Source: Flammula alnicola (taxonomy: Eukaryota; Basidiomycota; Agaricomycetes; Agaricales; Strophariaceae). Taken from it: a DNA stretch of 59,773 bases. The position numbers were made by a program, and so were the translations under genes. Within the stretch, counting starts at the first letter, position 1, and every line of letters starts with the position of its first letter. Where the stretch lies: assembly GCA_015499995.1 (NCBI GenBank), contig JADNRV010000295.1, positions 1 to 59,773 of the forward strand, given 5' to 3'. The notes beneath the pieces were generated by a model, which was not told the DNA's origin, did not search any database, and saw only the letters and a program-made list of their open reading frames with translations. Of the stretch, positions 34,205 to 46,498 are shown piece by piece.

Positions 34205-35124
34205 TTTCGTTCAAAGCGAGAAGACAGGGACTGTGTGGTTAAGGAGGTCGATTGAATAGCTGAGGTCGCTATCAGATAGTTGGAGAATTGGGAGTGCGAT
34301 GACTCTAAACCATCCTCTGACGATCCATTTTATATTCGAGACGGTCTGGGTACCATAATGTATGGGACAAGGGGAACGACTAGATTTGGTGGTCGCATTG
34401 TGGTCTTCGATGGCCCTGCAGAAATAAATGGCCGCAACATAAACGAAAGAGGACCAGAGAAACGTCTCTATATTTTTGGTGATCTTGCTGTCAGTGGACA
34501 CACCAACCCAAACTGTCCAAATCGAGTACTTCTCTTGTGTTTGCTGAATTTGGTTTGGTCGTCCACAATAATATTAAATACTACACTTCAACGTCGTCAA
34601 GTCGACTCCCAGCTCGCTAATCAGTTCAAGTTATTCAGGCACATTCCTGTACTTTACAGTTCAGAGTGTGGCGAAGCGCCCGTACTTGATTGCGCTTTTA
34701 TTGGACATTTGGTGCCAACTACCTAAGTACAATCGAGCCCCTCTTAACCCATATCCTTAGTAGCACATATTACCCCGCAACCCATAGTTTTTTTGGCTAC
34801 CAAATCGCTATTTTGCACCAAAAGTTGCCTCTCATAACCCATAACCTTCAATAACCCATAGCCTAGGCCGTTCACGGAGGGGTATGGGTTAGGAGAGGTT
34901 CTACTGCACCCCTCCGCCAAGATCTTGAAATCACCGACCCTGTGATGACCCTGTTTTCATTCTCAGATCTTATAGAAAGCCGCCCATTCACGAATGATGC
35001 GCATTTAATTAACGTCCTCGCTGAATACATATATTTGTTGGCCCTCTTGTCTGCGACTGATTAAAACTTTTCTATAGTATCCTTTCATTCAGTTTAATCG
35101 TCTCTGTACAACAGCACTCGCTAA
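34205..35124. other. Intergenic with a pogo-like miniature element
   Basis: Promoter of the small secreted precursor gene, then A/T-rich sequence. The only structured feature is the inverted-repeat element at 34730-34906. Confidence 0.5.
34730..34906. mobile_element. 177-bp MITE with pogo/Tigger-like terminal repeats
   Basis: The left end CAATCGAGCCCCTCTTAACC and the inverted right end CAGTAGAACCTCTCCTAACC agree at most positions and both continue CCATA. The left flank is TA; the right flank is CA, a possible decayed TA duplication. Internal copies of AACCCATA occur. Termini of the CAGT(A/T)GA(A/G)CC type are known from pogo-family elements of the Tc1/mariner superfamily. No coding capacity. 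Confidence 0.65.
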
Positions 35125-35900
35125 CTAATAAATACCAGGTAAGACTGAATACGGAACTCCCTTTGCCCACCGATCCCATTGCGCACCAAACTGTTTCCTG
35201 AGTGCCTTATCTTCGTTTGACATCCTTGTCAGCGTCAAGTACAACATCCCTAGTATGAGGGGGCCCGCAATAGCCAGTACGATGGCTTTTCCCACCACCG
35301 TGTTCCACAGGCCCGATTCTCTGACCCACGACCCCCTTCCGAATTGCCACAAAAACCACCCTGGATGAGATATTACGAGTCCGGTATAACTTGGATGGCG
35401 GACAAACGAATATGGTCCTCCTGTGACTAGCTGATGGTCCCTCTGGATGCTGGCTTCGAAGCGGAAAAATCTGCCCAGGTATCGGTACGTGATCACCCTG
35501 ATCAAAGTACCAGTTATCATCATAATACCGCCAATCGTAGTAAGCGTCGATAGGTGAAGGTTTGCAGGATTTCCTCCTTCAAGGACGAACAAAGAGAGGA
35601 TGAATTTGGATAGAGGTGATGTCGGATACTGGTAGGCTATTATTGTGGCTATCTCTGCAAATCCGGCCAAGAATTGAAGGCGCTGAATGTCTACATTAGC
35701 ATTCTTTCAGTTTTCAAACAAGATTCTTGAATTACCGTCACGTATTTTGGGAATGTCTGGGTGTACGAGGCGGATTCCAAAACCTGGGTCTTTTGTTCAT
35801 GGATTCGTTCTTCTTTCACTGGTGCAGGATTCGGCGACGTTACGCATCGTTTGAACGCCAAGGAGAAACCGAATATCAACGGTATTTTGGCGAGTGACAT
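35125..35900 (-). CDS. ICMT-like isoprenylcysteine O-methyltransferase family protein
   Basis: Exons 35900-35736 and 35682-35125 join in phase to 240 residues. The C-terminal half carries the family core: GGPYSFVRHPSYTGLVIS (SAM-binding region) and EDKALRKQFGAQWDRWAKGV followed by PYSVLPGIY. Hydrophobic segments at the N-terminus, residues ~95-115 and ~175-195 indicate an integral membrane enzyme, expected in the endoplasmic reticulum. Classical ICMT methylates the prenylated C-terminal cysteine of CaaX proteins such as Ras and mating pheromones. Mushrooms carry several divergent ICMT-like genes, so the substrate here is open. The N-terminal segment (KEERIHEQKTQ) is a charged loop not typical of yeast Ste14. 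Confidence 0.8.
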
Positions 35901-36811
35901 TGGAGCTCGATCTTGAAGATTCTTTGTGAGCGTTCTCTTTTTATAGACAGCCTTTACATGCCGCCGGGGAGTCTACCGAATCCCGATGTGAGCTGAGTAA
36001 TGTTGCGATTGGAATTTGGCAACTTGTGTCCAGCTCTGCAGGGTCTGTTGTCATAAGGTCATGTGCTCACGGAATAACATGCAATTTTGGAGCAAGTTCG
36101 CGCTTGATGCAGCTTGATGCCCCAGAGTTGAGCTCGAGCCACGTATGTTTCCTTTGGCATAGGTACCGTTGGAAAACTCGAATTTTAGGCGCCGTTATAT
36201 TACCGTAAAAGGAAACTGTAAATTATCCATTGCGCCTTGGCGCACACGAACTTCTCTGCATAATTAGATTCATTCGCTATCAGTGAATTGCTAGCAATAC
36301 TTACGAAGTGACGTTCTGAGAAGAGTCTCGGCTTTGCGTCTTCCCTGCTTATTCTTAGCACATGCGTCGTGTTGGTGGCGGGACACAGACTATAGGCTAG
36401 GAGTCCTTAGGGACTGGGACAGAAACCGGCAACGGCCGGCCGGTCCCTGGCCTGAGCGCTGAGCAAGCATTACTACGTAATACTTCGTCTTGACTCTTCC
36501 CCACAGCTGGGCCCACTTCAAGAATTGGCACCGTACGACAACGAGAACGTCTTGCCAAATTATTCTTCAACTCCGTTTTTCCGAATAAACGATTCTACTC
36601 ACAGAAAATTATATCACGATTCAGTTCTCTTTCAGGACAATAAATTATACATCGATATCAAGATTCAAGATACAGGAGCAAGTTCGACAACACTACAGAC
36701 CGTGCGGTCACTGTTAATTACAAGATAAAGAAATACACACCTACACCTACAGATATCGTACACCGACAATTTGGAAAGTATCAATTCTCCATCGTTCCTT
36801 GATCGTTCCTG
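35901..36811. other. Intergenic, no supportable gene
   Basis: ICMT-like gene promoter followed by sequence without a convincing gene. A 67-codon plus-strand frame at 36525 lacks any motif. Confidence 0.5.
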
Positions 36812-37684
36812 TCAAACCCTGCTAAAGCTCACGAAAGGGCTCACGCGAGCGAACGGGACGTTATACCATCTATCCTGCTCTTTCACCAGAAATGAACGTC
36901 CAGCAGGCGAAGGCAAGGTCCAAGGCCATGCGTTATCCGGGGAATGTGCGTCTAACTCCTGTTCGAGCTCGGGTCCTTCCAAATATCGTCTCTCTCCATG
37001 AGATGACCTCGAATCACTGTTATCATCACTCCGCGCTTCAAACCTGCGGCCATGTTTTTGCTCGATTCCAGCGGAGAGATCTCTTTCATGAAGATCGGCC
37101 TTGCTGGATAGCAACTTGCCAACAACCAACTCTTGTGGTCCTCGCTCTCGAGAATCGTCGCTCGTGTCGCTATCGACCTCGTATTCCTCACCGCATTGCA
37201 TGTCTCCTCGGTCGTATAAATCGGTGGCGTCGAAATACTGGGCGTCGACAATTTCGTCCTCGAGCACCATCTGAGCGCGAAGGTCTTCCTCGTCCTCCAG
37301 CTCTTTGGCGTTTGGATATTCCCGGTGATCACGACCAAACAACATCCCTTCTTCGAAAATTGCCCGTAGATCAGGATCTGGCGAATAGGAATCGTCGTCG
37401 TCCTCGATCCCCCGAGGATAGTCGTATTCATCGTCTGCGCGCCCGTACAAATCCTCTACGTCGAAATACCGTGCTTCGTAGTCCTCTGCGCTCGAACGAG
37501 AGTAGAAGTCGATTTCTTCGTCCAGCCGCGCAAAAATGTCGTCGCCGTCGGCTATTTGATGTTTATAAAGCTCAGAAGCTTCTGGGAGCTCATGCTCGTA
37601 GAACGAGTGGTCGATTGCGAGCGGGTAGCTCTCTGTGGCTCGTGGGATGGAGTGTCGATCCATTTCTTGTGCGCTATTTGTCAT
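36812..37684 (-). CDS. Acidic Tyr/Asp-rich protein, 290 aa (unknown)
   Basis: One open exon from 37684 to the stop at 36812. The protein is strongly acidic with many Tyr and contains a duplicated motif, EARYFDVEDLYGRADDEYD and DAQYFDATDLYDRGD, about 90 residues apart. The C-terminal third has dibasic sites (GRRFEAR, ERRYLEG) and ends in a mixed hydrophobic tail. There is an in-frame stop directly before the chosen ATG; a hydrophobic segment with splice-like borders lies ~90 bases upstream but does not join in phase, so a signal peptide cannot be shown. A long antisense open frame over it is compositional. No family is recognised. Confidence 0.55.
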   Translation of the reverse strand: MTNSAQEMDRHSIPRATESYPLAIDHSFYEHELPEASELYKHQIADGDDIFARLDEEIDFYSRSSAEDYEARYFDVEDLYGRADDEYDYPRGIEDDDDSYSPDPDLRAIFEEGMLFGRDHREYPNAKELEDEEDLRAQMVLEDEIVDAQYFDATDLYDRGDMQCGEEYEVDSDTSDDSRERGPQELVVGKLLSSKADLHERDLSAGIEQKHGRRFEARSDDNSDSRSSHGERRYLEGPELEQELDAHSPDNAWPWTLPSPAGRSFLVKEQDRWYNVPFARVSPFVSFSRV

Positions 37685-38533
37685 CTACGCCCTGCGCAGG
37701 AGTTAGGTAGGCGTTAACAGGTAATATGGTTTTGAAAAATATATAAACCTGCCTGGAAGAAGCAAACGACGGGAATGGGTGCTGAGAACAGTGAAATACG
37801 CTTGGATGTGGGTGTCACCGTCATCCACGACTGAGAAGTGCGATTAACGTTTGTGGTGCAGACATCCGCCTTATAGCGGTAAGAGTTGGTCGTCGAGGGG
37901 AGGCCAGGAACCCATATGCAACCCTGCAGTATCCGCTTAAATACAGCACTTCCGTTATGAATAGTGTAAGCATGTTCATTACGGATGTTAACGTTTACTC
38001 CGTTGCCAAGATAACGACAGATGTGATATGTACAGATGGTCGACTGACCCCGCGCTCGTGCTTTCCGAGCCCGACGGATGTTTTTCTACCGTCCTCTGTA
38101 GCAGACTGCCTATGTAGAAAGGATATCGATATGTGCGCATAACAAAAACAGCTTTTGCATTTGAGCTCCATAAATATTTCTATAGTTTGGTAAGTACAGA
38201 GCCAGTCGAGAATTTTACATTTATGATTCATAATCTTTTGGTATCGTTATATCAACGTATAAAGATGTTGTCTCTAAGCGACTATCCTGGAAAGCTTGCT
38301 ACATTGGTATCACCCCACCACAGACCCATGGGTCCATTTTTCCAACGTAGAAAAATCTTTGTCAAGCGCGTGAATTTTCGTTCGTTCGTAAGCAACGTCC
38401 GCATCGTGACCCGCGGGAGTTGTCGCACCCATCGTAACACCGTACATAAGTCGTACCATCGTTACCGAGACGTTACTGTGTCGTCAATAGTTCAAATGAA
38501 GATACTTATACCGGCTTTTTGGAAAGGCTCTTC
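37685..38533. other. Intergenic, no supportable gene
   Basis: Upstream region of the acidic protein gene and 3' side of the second MFS gene. A plus-strand frame at 38133-38630 has no motif. Confidence 0.5.
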
Positions 38534-40487
38534 TCAGGCCGCCCGTTGTGACCTTCGCGTCGCCTTGGGCTTTTTGGGGAGCAACACCGTGCAGCGTATA
38601 CCCACCAGGGTGAGCCCCAGGAGGATGTAGTAAACCATGTTCCCACCCGCAAGTCCTCGTTGGAGGGATATAGAGAAGAGAGAAGAGGCAAAAGTCGGAG
38701 CGAGGGATCTCATGCCAGATCCGAGCATCTGCGCGACGCCGTTCACGGTACCCATAGGTCCGCCCTCTTCCACATTTTCTACGAGGATGACTTGGATAGA
38801 TCCTTGACGTGCAAGAAATGTAAGTCCGTGATTTTTTTTGCTGAGATTTCCCAGAGAGTTCACTCACCATAGGCCATGTAGATCAGGGTCTGGAAGCCGA
38901 GCTGTATCATCATGCAGGCGATGACCCGGGCATCAACTCCTCCTGCCCGCTTCGCGAAGAAGCTCATGAGCGGGTACATGAGGAAGCAGAAAAAGAGGCT
39001 CGAGAAGGATACGATGTACACCTTCCTGGCACCATAATTTCTGATAAAACGCCCTAGGAAATTGGCCTGAATAATGGAGTTGACGCAACCGAAAGCGCCC
39101 AGTGTAATGCCAATGCGGAAAGGATCCAAGCCAAGACCACCCAGTGCGACCGAGGTAGAGTACATGAGTGGTAGGAGAACGAAGTGGCACATGTCCAAGA
39201 AAGTGAGGAAGACGTGATTCGTGAGGGTCATGAGAAGAGGACGCGTAAGTATGCTTCGGAAGCTTGGGTTACTTCTTTGGCAGGATAAGGTGTCTGAGCC
39301 TTGGTCGACCACGGTAGATGCATCCGACGAGGACGCGACATGACATGACGAAGAAAGACTATCGGACCCATAGCTCGGATTTTCTCCATGGCTCAGTAGT
39401 TGACTTTCCTCCGTCACATCCGAAGTCAGAATATCGTCTGATAGGGTTTTGTTATGCCTCTCGAGCCTCTCCCGAGCAACAAGTGAGGGCAAAGTCTGCA
39501 AATTAAGTGGTCAGCAGAAGTATGAAGCGGAAAAAACCATAAGCTCACTTCTTTTAATGCAAAGGACGCAATTGCAAAGGTGGCAAACGCGAACAACCCA
39601 GCGATGGCGCAAGGAAGGAAGTAAGGATGTGTTCGCAGGTAGGCTATGCGACCTAGTGTATCTGGCCATCTCTTGGCAGCGTTGGAAAGAACACCGCCGA
39701 CAATAGGGCTGGAGATTTACGATGAGCATCATTATCCACATTATGACGTGATATCGGACTTGCCCTGATGTTGTACCAAAACTCCATATCAATGGCATGT
39801 ATGCATAGGCATCTCCTCTATTGGTAGAATCTGTCATCTGAATAGACATGGGTGTTAATCAACCAAAGGCCAACGTCGAAGGAATTCATACTAACCTCCG
39901 CAATCATACTTTTTGATACCCCTATGTGGAAACAAACGAAAAATCGAAGTTGACAATGTGCACATACAGGAGATCGAATAGAGGTTTACGTACCTATATT
40001 GCCATTGAAAACACCCTGGAGACTACGTGATACGACGAGGGGCCAAAAGGTGGTCTCCATGCCGAACATGAGCATCGCAAATGCTAACCCTAGCGGACCG
40101 AAAAGTAGGACTGGCCTCCGGCCATAACGATCAGAGAGGTATCCCCACTGAACAACCGTCAAGCTTTCCGCGAAGAAGAAAGTGGATTCCTGGAAAAATC
40201 GTTGTGTTTAATGTCTTTCCTATACGATGAAAATTTACGCGCACGATAATACCAGCATAATAGCCCGTCTTTTTTTCATCTCCTCTCGTGATCCCTGTCT
40301 CTCGCACGAACTGGTTGATAAAAGGATAGATAACCGTCGCCGTGACCGGCTCAGCGATTTGAATGAGGAAAACGCTGAGCAACTGAAATTTTGGCAAAGG
40401 TGTCGGTTTTTCGAAATCTTCAGTTTCTTCGTCGTTATACAGCGTCACTCGGCCCTCTTCATGAGCAGGTCCTTCTACCAGCGACAT
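38534..40487 (-). CDS. MFS transporter, ZIFL/YCR023C-like (copy 2)
   Basis: Twelve-helix exporter of unknown substrate. The start at 40487 opens MSLVEGPAHEEG and then EKPTPLPKFQLLSVFLIQIA with EPVTATVIYPF. Then QWGYLSDRYGRRPVLLFGPL (loop 2-3 signature), GNIGVSKSMIAEMTDS, AYAYMPLIWSFG, and LRTHPYFLPCAIAG. A long acidic/Ser-rich central loop of about 80 residues leads to the second half, with LGGLGLDPFRIGITLGAFG and RNYGARKVYIVSF, then EEGGPMGTVNGVAQMLGSG and a Lys/Arg tail ending at the stop at 38534. It is a close tandem paralogue of the gene at 41172-43046. About seven short introns. Confidence 0.9.
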
Positions 40488-41171
40488 TCCTAAATTTCAA
40501 AGGGGAGAACCTGAGAGAGAGCAAGAAAGAACTCTAGGAGGCAAATATGTGAGGACTGAGGAGCAAATTTGATAACAGACTTTATAAACACGATGACTCA
40601 TGCTTATCTTAAGTCCTGAGAGACGACAAGCTCCGGGTGAAGGGTGCAATATAACTGCAGACATGGAAAGTTCTCAGATTTTCCTGATGAATTCGTTCTG
40701 ATGAGGGGCAGAAGTTGCCAGAAAACCATCGGTTCTGTGGACCGACCTCAGAACCGATGGTGCAGGGCTTGTGCAGGGCTCGAAATGAACCACCAGGCTC
40801 AGCGCTGAAAAGTCATACACGTGACCTTCGAATCCTTTAGGGCTAATTTTAGTTGGCCCCGAAGGGACGTATTTGCTTGGTATTTGCGACAGGTTTCTCG
40901 AAAAGCCAGAAGAGCACTGCACCGCACACTGTTAAGGAAAATAAATGTTGGCATGTTGGTTCAGATCCATCAACTTGGAATACAGTTTCAAGTTCTTCCC
41001 AGCTATGGACGCATCTAAAGCGCGTTTGAGCCAGCAAGCGACGGGCACTGCAGGCGGGGTATCAACAAAGCTATTTCTGAAATTACCCTTAGTCTCTTGT
41101 AGAGGTAGATAGATGACATATTGTAAGAAAGCTGTCACTAAGTACTATCCCATGAACGGTCTAAACAGACA
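40488..41171. other. Intergenic with a perfect 13-bp stem hairpin
   Basis: Upstream region of MFS copy 2. It holds a hairpin with stems ACCATCGGTTCTG (40725-40737) and CAGAACCGATGGT (40749-40761) around an 11-base loop, followed by two copies of GTGCAGGGCT. No gene is seen. Confidence 0.6.
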
Positions 41172-43046
41172 TTACCGATCTCCTAAGTGACAGCGGTCCG
41201 ATCTCTTTTCCGTGAATTTCTTGGGTAGCAGCACCGTGCAGCGGATGCCCACCAGCGTCATGCTCATAAGGATATAATAGACCATATTTCCGCTAGCGAG
41301 TCCTCGTTGGAGAGATATCGAAAACAGGGAGGACACAAATGTTGGGGCAATGGTCCTCATGCCTGAGCTAATCATCTGGGCGACGCCGTTCACAGTACCC
41401 ATTGGCCCGCCTTCAGGCACATTTTCTACGAGGACTATTTGGAGAGATCCTTAAGGTACAAGAAAAAGCAGTCAGGTATTATTTGCATGAGATGTCCCAA
41501 TGGGATCACTCACCATAGGCCATGGAGATCACCGTCTGGAAAGCAAGCTGCACAATGATGCACACAACTACAAATCCATCGACTCTTCCGGCTCGTCGAG
41601 CGAAGTGGCTCATGATCGGATACATCATGAAACAAAAGAAGAGGGCCGAGAAAGAAACCATGTAGATCTTCCGAGCACCAAACTTCCTGATGAGGCGTCC
41701 TAGAAGATTGGCCTGGATGAAAGCGTTGACGAAACCAAACGTGCCCAATATCGTGCCTATTCGGAAAGGATCCAGCCCAAGGCCGCCTAGTGGAATCGAC
41801 GTGGAATACATCAACGGTAAGAGGACGAAGTGACACATATCGGTGAAAGTCAGGGAGACCTGATTTATCAAAGTCATCAGAATAGGCCGAGTAAGTATGG
41901 ATCGGAGCTTTGGTTCGTTATTCTCCTCAGATCGAGGGTTTAACTGGATTGGGCTAATAAGAATAGAAGATTCGGGTGCGTTGTGCTGGGAACCGTTGAC
42001 TCGACTTTCTGTTTCGCCAAGCAGTGGAGTTTCTTCAGTGGCAATTGGTGCGATTTCATCACCTGAAATGTTGTTCCGGAGCTTTTTACGTTGTTCTTCG
42101 GCGACGAGGGAGGATAAAGTCTAGAGACTAGTCAGCAGGATCGTAGACCTTAATACTGCCAGAACCCACCTCTTTTAACCCAATATACGCAATAACAAAA
42201 GTGATAAATGCCAAAAAACCCGCGACAGCGCATGGAAGGAAATATGGATGCGTCCGGAGGTAGGAAATGCGACCAAGGGTATCTGGCCATCGCTTTGCAG
42301 GATTGGAGAGAACACCGCCAATTAAGGGTCTATACAGATTCTTACGATGAGCATCGTGCACTAATTCATATCGGTATGTATTGCACTCACCCTGTTGTCT
42401 GACCGATACTCCATATTAGTGTAACAAACGCATAAGCGTCCCCTCTATTACTAGAGTCAGTGATCTAGTTGGGAGTTGACTTCAGAATGTGCAGAAGAAT
42501 AATATGGCTCCCCAGGATTGACCTCTGCGATGATACTTTTCGCAACTCCTATGTTGCCGTTGAAGATACCCTGGAAACAGCGGGTTACGACTAGGGACCA
42601 GAAGGTCGTGGATGTGCCGAACAAGAACATCGCAAAAGTCAGGCCTAGCGGCCCAATGAGGAGGATTGGTCTGCGTCCATAACGATCTGACAGATAACCC
42701 CACTGAAGGGCAGTCAAGCATTCTGCAAAAAAGAATGCAGACTCCTGAAACAAAGTCATCCTGGTCGATAAGTCTGTTCGTAATAACGGTCCAAATGCTA
42801 TATACGCACGATGATACCAGCATAATAACCCGTCCTTCGTTCGTCCCCATTCGTGACCCCTGTTTCTCTGATGAATTGGTTGATGAATGGATAGATAACC
42901 AAGGCCGTGATGGGTTCCGCGAGTTGAATCAGGTAAACGCTAAGCAACTGAAATTTCGGTAGAGGCGTTGGCTTATCCAGTTCGACGGCTTCATTGTCCC
43001 CAGGCGAAGTCGTGAGATCTACTTGGGTTGGTCCTTCCTGTGTCAT
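41172..43046 (-). CDS. MFS transporter, ZIFL/YCR023C-like (copy 3)
   Basis: Tandem paralogue of copy 2, collinear throughout: DKPTPLPKFQLLSVYLIQLA, QWGYLSDRYGRRPILLIGPL, GNIGVAKSIIAEITDSSNRG, LRTHPYFLPCAVAG, LGGLGLDPFRIGTILGTFG, RKFGARKIYMVSFSALFF and EGGPMGTVNGVAQMISSG. An in-frame ATG exists 54 bases further upstream at 43100; I chose 43046 (MTQEGPTQVDL) because the distance to KPTPLPKFQ then matches copy 2. The central loop differs most from copy 2, as expected for recently duplicated transporters whose loops drift fastest. The gene ends at 41172. Confidence 0.9.
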
Positions 43047-43476
43047 ATGTCGGCCTTTAATTCCAGCAAGCCTGATGAGAGAGTCCTGAGGGAGAGCCAA
43101 CGCAGACGACCTCAGACTTTGAGATCCCTATAACTGGTTTGCGAATGGAGTCGGAGCCTGGGGGAAGCACAGTGTGAGTCATGCTGCAATCAAATCCTAA
43201 TGGAGTCCTGGAAGAGTTCATCTTGGCGAAACTAGTATTCGGAATTTTCCGGACGAAAGGCGGCACTTCCAGGAACGTCTACTATAGAAAAAGCTCGAGA
43301 GAAAGATGCGGTCTTCTCGTGCCGTAGTGACTGCCAGCCCGGGTTAAAGGCGCCGCTATCGGGCCTCGGACGCCTGCTCAGCTATTGAAATGTTGAAATT
43401 GACTTTTACACCTCTCGAAATACATCTTTAAAATGGCTAGGAGGCATAACCTAGCTGGAAAATACGAGAGGCCTTC
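43047..43476. other. Intergenic, no gene
   Basis: Promoter of MFS copy 3 and 3' untranslated region of the neighbouring carboxylesterase. Nothing else is seen. Confidence 0.6.
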
Positions 43477-45897
43477 TTATTTCTCGAACTCGCCCAACAC
43501 TTTCTCAGTATTGATAAAGTTGACCTCAGTAACATCAAAATCTAAATGATAAGTATTGGTGAGTAGAGATGATAATTAGATTTAAGACGTAACATACCAT
43601 CAGGGATCATTGTTACATTGTTTCGGAGGAACTGCATGACATGTTGAGAGCTTGAAGTAAAGGCTGGCCATTCCGCTAAAAAAGGGAGCCTAAATAAGCG
43701 AATAGTGAGTACTACAAGATGCAGTCATGCTTACGGCCAGGGTTTAGATCATTGACGAAGTTAATATAGAAATCCCTCATCTGTGTGGAGAGGCCTACTT
43801 CGACCGATGCGACTGATGGTATTGGGCCGAATAATAGCTCGAGTTCAGAGGCATGCGCAACTGAGGTGATACGATTAACTGGGGTGATTTAATGCCAGTT
43901 AAGAGAGTTGCTTGCCTCCTAGGGAAATATCATTGCCAGGAATAAATTCGCGGAAATAGTAGGCGAACATGGGTTGAAGTGCCGACGCATGCTGGAAGAA
44001 GAATCTTCTTGGGGACAAGAACATCTGATCGGTGTACCACGCCTCCGCTCTGTCAAACAGTGAGTCACCTGTGTTGAAAGGCGCTCCGAGAGTGGGATCG
44101 TTGGCTGGGAAGAATGCAAGGAATTTGTTGATGACATCGCTTGTCAGAGTGCTGTTGTCAATAACGAGATGACCGATGAAGTTCACGAAAGCAGATGTCT
44201 CTGTTGCCCCAGATAGCCCTAAATTGCGGACGCTTGTGCTGAAAGTCGTCCCTTCATTGACCTATGTAATTGTCGTAAGGTACTCATTCCATGCATGGAG
44301 GATTGAAAACAAACATTTGTTCCAGCAAGGTATGGAAGGTGCAAGAATTTCCCTGATTTTATTACCGTTGAAGCCCTTTCTGGAACGAAGCTGCCAGATG
44401 GACCGACTGAGGGTTGCCATAATTGACCATTCAGAGTTGTATCTATCATGCTGTTACTGATATTAAGAAGAGTCTGACAAGGCGGCATGCTTCAGCGCTT
44501 GACAATCCGTGGTGGATTCGTGCAACTCACATCAAAAGGCACCTTCTGTAAACATGAGATAGCGGAGGCCCCAGCCGAGCATCCAGTTGCTTGAAGCAGA
44601 CGAGCAAATGGTTTTCCTGGTTTATCAAATGTACTAACATCAGGAGAGTTTTTGCTGAGAAGGAGAACACTTTATGAAGAGGTATTTTCGCCGGAAATAA
44701 CTGCGACGACGTACAATGGCCCAGTAGAAGAGTCAGCTATTCCCGCGCGGAAGAGGCTGCGGTCTGCTGGATAGAGGAAATGAGCTTCAACGCTTCCTGC
44801 ACCAGCAGACTAGAGAAGATCAAGTTCGTGAGTGGACCAAGACACATGACGGGCACATATGTAAATTACCTGCCCCCAAATCGTGACCTATGTCATACAG
44901 TAGTTAGATTCGATATTATAGGTACTTAAATAAAATGGGCTCACTTTAGCTGGGTCGCCACCAAAAGCGGCAATATTTTCCTGGACGAAGACAAGAGCCT
45001 GCCGTTGATCTTGTAAACCCATGTTGAGATCCTTTGGTGGTATACTGGAGCTCGCCAGCTGCGAAGGGTTAGTCGAAAAATAACATGAAAAAGAGGGCGA
45101 TCAACGTACGAAACCGAACGTGTTTACTCGATAGTTCCTGCGGATGAAACGGCTCTTTAGTTGATATGCTTCTGTAACTTTCAAGAGGCGGCATACGTGG
45201 AGACAAAAATGATAGGCTTCCCAAGTTCAACACTTCTCTGGATAATCTCTACATGAATTCCTGTCACTGTTCCTAAATATTACAAATAGAAATAAAAAAA
45301 CTTACCCGTTGGGTCAAACGCGGGATTTGACGCAGAACTTCATGCTGCCAGCTAAGAAGCGATACGGCACATATGGTCATTCAGATCTTACTTTGTGGTA
45401 TATGCACCTCCCTGAGAACAGCCTGAGCGACGGAGCAGCTATATACATGAGAATACTTACATGGATCCAAAACAAAACAGGAAGCTTGGCATTCTGTTTC
45501 AAGTTTTGTGGCCGCCAAATCTAATTGCATCGTCAAATTTAGCCGTCGAATGCAATGAATTTATACGTACATTTAAATGGAGACAGTCTTCTCCAATCGG
45601 AGCACCAAGTTCAGAATTAGGAGGCTGAGGACAGGCATTTCCAAACTTTGACGCGTCTTTCACCGCGCTGGATGCCTGGGTGACAGGTACTGGAGCCTTG
45701 AATCGAAGATTTCCTACAGGTTGCAATGCGAATGGGATCCCAAGGAATTTATCCGTGCCATCTGTGGTTGAAACACCACGGAAGATTCCTGTCTGCAGTT
45801 TTACGTCCACAGTTCCTGCCGGAGGTGCCCCGAGAACGCAGCAGGCACCATACAGTGGAAGTAATAACTTGAAGAGCGGCGAAGGGGTGGTGCGCAT
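43477..45897 (-). CDS. Type-B carboxylesterase/lipase (copy 1), secreted
   Basis: Alpha/beta-hydrolase that cleaves carboxylic esters, predicted extracellular. The start at 45897 gives a signal peptide ([17 protein letters not shown]), then [38 protein letters not shown] and GEDCLHLN, the type-B family opening. Later exons encode the oxyanion/nucleophile region FGGDPAK and [20 protein letters not shown]; the nucleophile motif is GQSAG rather than the common GESAG. The remainder is split by at least a dozen short introns, including [20 protein letters not shown] and [14 protein letters not shown], with VLGEFEK at the stop at 43477-43479. Precise exon borders between 44500 and 45500 are unresolved. 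Tandem paralogue of 46499-48906. Confidence 0.85.
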
Positions 45898-46498
45898 GTT
45901 TACTCACGACAATAGGCCACTGTCCTCGAGGTGGTACGATAAAGGACTGCGAGATATGGGCAATAAAAGCTCGGTTTAAGTTCCCTTTATAAGAGGATTG
46001 ACTCACGTCTCTGTATGGCTCATAGCATCTTGGTCTCGTGAACATCGCAGACCGTGTGGTTCAGAAAGCCTTCAGAACGTTCCATGCAAAGCTAGCCACA
46101 GTCGACACTGAGAAAAAGTAGCACGCGCAGCAGATGACGGAATAAGCGCAGAAGTGTGGGAGACCCTCTCCATGGTCTTTGAAGTGCGAGAGTGAAAGGC
46201 ACATTTATAGCTATGTTCTTCGTTAATCGCTTAATAAAGTTATCTCTACGGACGCTTTATTAGCGTGGAGGATCCCTGCTCTTGTGAATGGATGTCTGTC
46301 CTGGGAGTCCAACCTGAATGTGAAGTCTTGTCATGGGAGAAAGAAAGAAGGGTGTTTGTCTGTGTTGTGTCTTTGGAACTCTTGGGAGAGCGATGTGACC
46401 ATGTATGCCGCCATAACGTGGAAAGGGTAGGTTGAAGATACCTTGAAGTAATTCTAACAGTTTATTTGGGGAACAAGTTGGCTGTTAAATTCCGTCAT
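45898..46498. other. Intergenic between tandem carboxylesterases
   Basis: Upstream region of carboxylesterase copy 1 followed by the 3' side of copy 2. No further gene is seen. Confidence 0.6.

Noticed and set aside
36892..37710. Plus-strand 272-codon open frame
   Set aside because: It is Arg/Cys-rich antisense of the acidic protein and lacks any splice or domain support.
38133..38630. Plus-strand 165-codon frame overlapping the end of MFS copy 2
   Set aside because: No motif or intron structure, and it overlaps well-supported coding sequence on the other strand.
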